From positions 50,221-114,220 of the forward strand of contig JBGCFG010000043.1 in NCBI GenBank assembly GCA_045106815.1: 64,000 nt of DNA, given 5' to 3'. Of the stretch, positions 63,485 through 64,000 are shown piece by piece; position 1 is the first letter of the stretch, and every line of letters starts with the position of its first letter. Source of the DNA: JAUIAI01 sp045106815. GTDB taxonomy: Bacteria; Pseudomonadota; Gammaproteobacteria; Burkholderiales; Burkholderiaceae_E. Made by a program: the position numbers and the translations under genes. Under the pieces are notes generated by a model that saw only the letters and a program-made list of their open reading frames with translations, was not told the DNA's origin and did no database searches.

Positions 63485-64000
63485 ATGGCTGACCGACTAA
63501 CCGGCATCTCGTCCAAGGCAACCGGACCGCTGCTTGCAGAGCTGACCAGCACCTTTGAGTCTGAGACGGGCGTGTGCGTTAGTATTGAGTCTGTCGGTGG
63601 CGTCGACGCTGCTAAACGGGTGAGTAGCGGCGAGCCCTTTGACCTTGTGATTCTGGCGACCAACGCGATCGACCAGCTAATTTCATCCGCGCTTCTACTA
63701 CCAGACTCCAAACACGAACTGGTCCGTTCAAGCACGGCAATCGCGGTCAGAGAGGACTCTGTACCTCCGAGAGTGAACACCAGCGATGCGCTGCGCGAAA
63801 CCATTCAAAGCTGTGCGAGTGTCGGTTACTCAACCGGCCCGAGCGGTCAGGCAATTGTCCGCCTGTTTGAAACCTGGGGCATTACCGCTGACAGTCTAAA
63901 ACCGCGATTGGTACAAGCCGAACCTGGCATACCCGTTGGCCGTCTGCTGGCGGACGGCAAAGTCGATATTGGCTTTCAGCAGTTAAGTGAACTCATCAGC
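63485..64000 (+). CDS. ModA-like extracellular-solute-binding domain protein (3' end missing)
   Basis: The frame opens with ATG at 63485 and runs off the right edge after 172 codons. The sequence contains ELTSTFESETGVCVSIESVGG, GEPFDLVILATNAIDQL and VGYSTGPSGQAIVRLFETWGI, the pattern of type II periplasmic binding proteins related to the molybdate-binding protein ModA. There is no signal peptide: the start reads MADRLTGISSKATGPLL, so the protein as read would be cytosolic, unless the true start is elsewhere. Several such signal-less ModA-like proteins are annotated in Burkholderiales; their ligand is unknown. Confidence 0.8.
   Translation, partial: MADRLTGISSKATGPLLAELTSTFESETGVCVSIESVGGVDAAKRVSSGEPFDLVILATNAIDQLISSALLLPDSKHELVRSSTAIAVREDSVPPRVNTSDALRETIQSCASVGYSTGPSGQAIVRLFETWGITADSLKPRLVQAEPGIPVGRLLADGKVDIGFQQLSELIS

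Overview
The window is bacterial chromosome, densely coded, with no insertion sequence, prophage, CRISPR array, tRNA or rRNA that I can recognise. The gene content points to a betaproteobacterium, most likely Burkholderiales close to Alcaligenaceae. The main reasons are the block polA / LOG-family gene / homoserine kinase (thrB) / BPSS1780-type membrane protein at 58-63.5 kb, the xseB-ispA-dxs run, and the mix of Liv-type ABC transporter, BenE and gentisate dioxygenase typical of that order. The taxonomic call is inference. The sequence contains no marker RNA.

Left part (1-7.2 kb): a truncated Bcr/CflA-type MFS exporter coupled to an aldo/keto reductase, a BCCT betaine/choline transporter, an EntS-like MFS protein, argG, and a PaiB-like FMN-binding protein.

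Centre left (7.3-31 kb): surface and envelope proteins. A single 17.7 kb gene encodes a protein of about 5,900 residues with a DUF4347 domain, 20 repeats of about 130 residues, 23 repeats of about 103 residues and a distinct C-terminal tail. No secretion genes lie beside it. It is followed by a GNAT acetyltransferase and a lipoprotein with two alpha/beta-hydrolase domains, the first of which has lost its catalytic residues. Convergent to these is a translationally coupled pair: a subtilisin-like (S8) lipoprotein protease and a PrcB-like lipoprotein.

Middle (31-39 kb): a YajQ-family protein, an MCT-like MFS transporter, an M81 (MlrC-like) metallopeptidase, a small lipoprotein with a Pro-Ser linker, a dadA-like D-amino-acid dehydrogenase behind a tandem glycine riboswitch, and a DUF3179 protein.

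Catabolic block (39-54.5 kb, all on the minus strand): xseB-ispA-dxs, then a two-subunit molybdenum hydroxylase (isoquinoline oxidoreductase type), a VOC protein, a BenE-type benzoate carrier, a five-gene Liv-type ABC importer, a gentisate 1,2-dioxygenase-like protein, a glutathione S-transferase and an Ldh-family oxidoreductase. Tight overlaps show operon structure. The content suggests uptake and ring cleavage of an aromatic acid. No dedicated regulator is visible.

Right part (54.8-64 kb): a Rieske oxygenase, a 3-mercaptopyruvate sulfurtransferase, an acyltransferase-3 membrane protein, polA, a LOG-family protein whose start codon interlocks with that of polA, thrB, a BPSS1780-type membrane protein, and a truncated ModA-like binding protein without an export signal.
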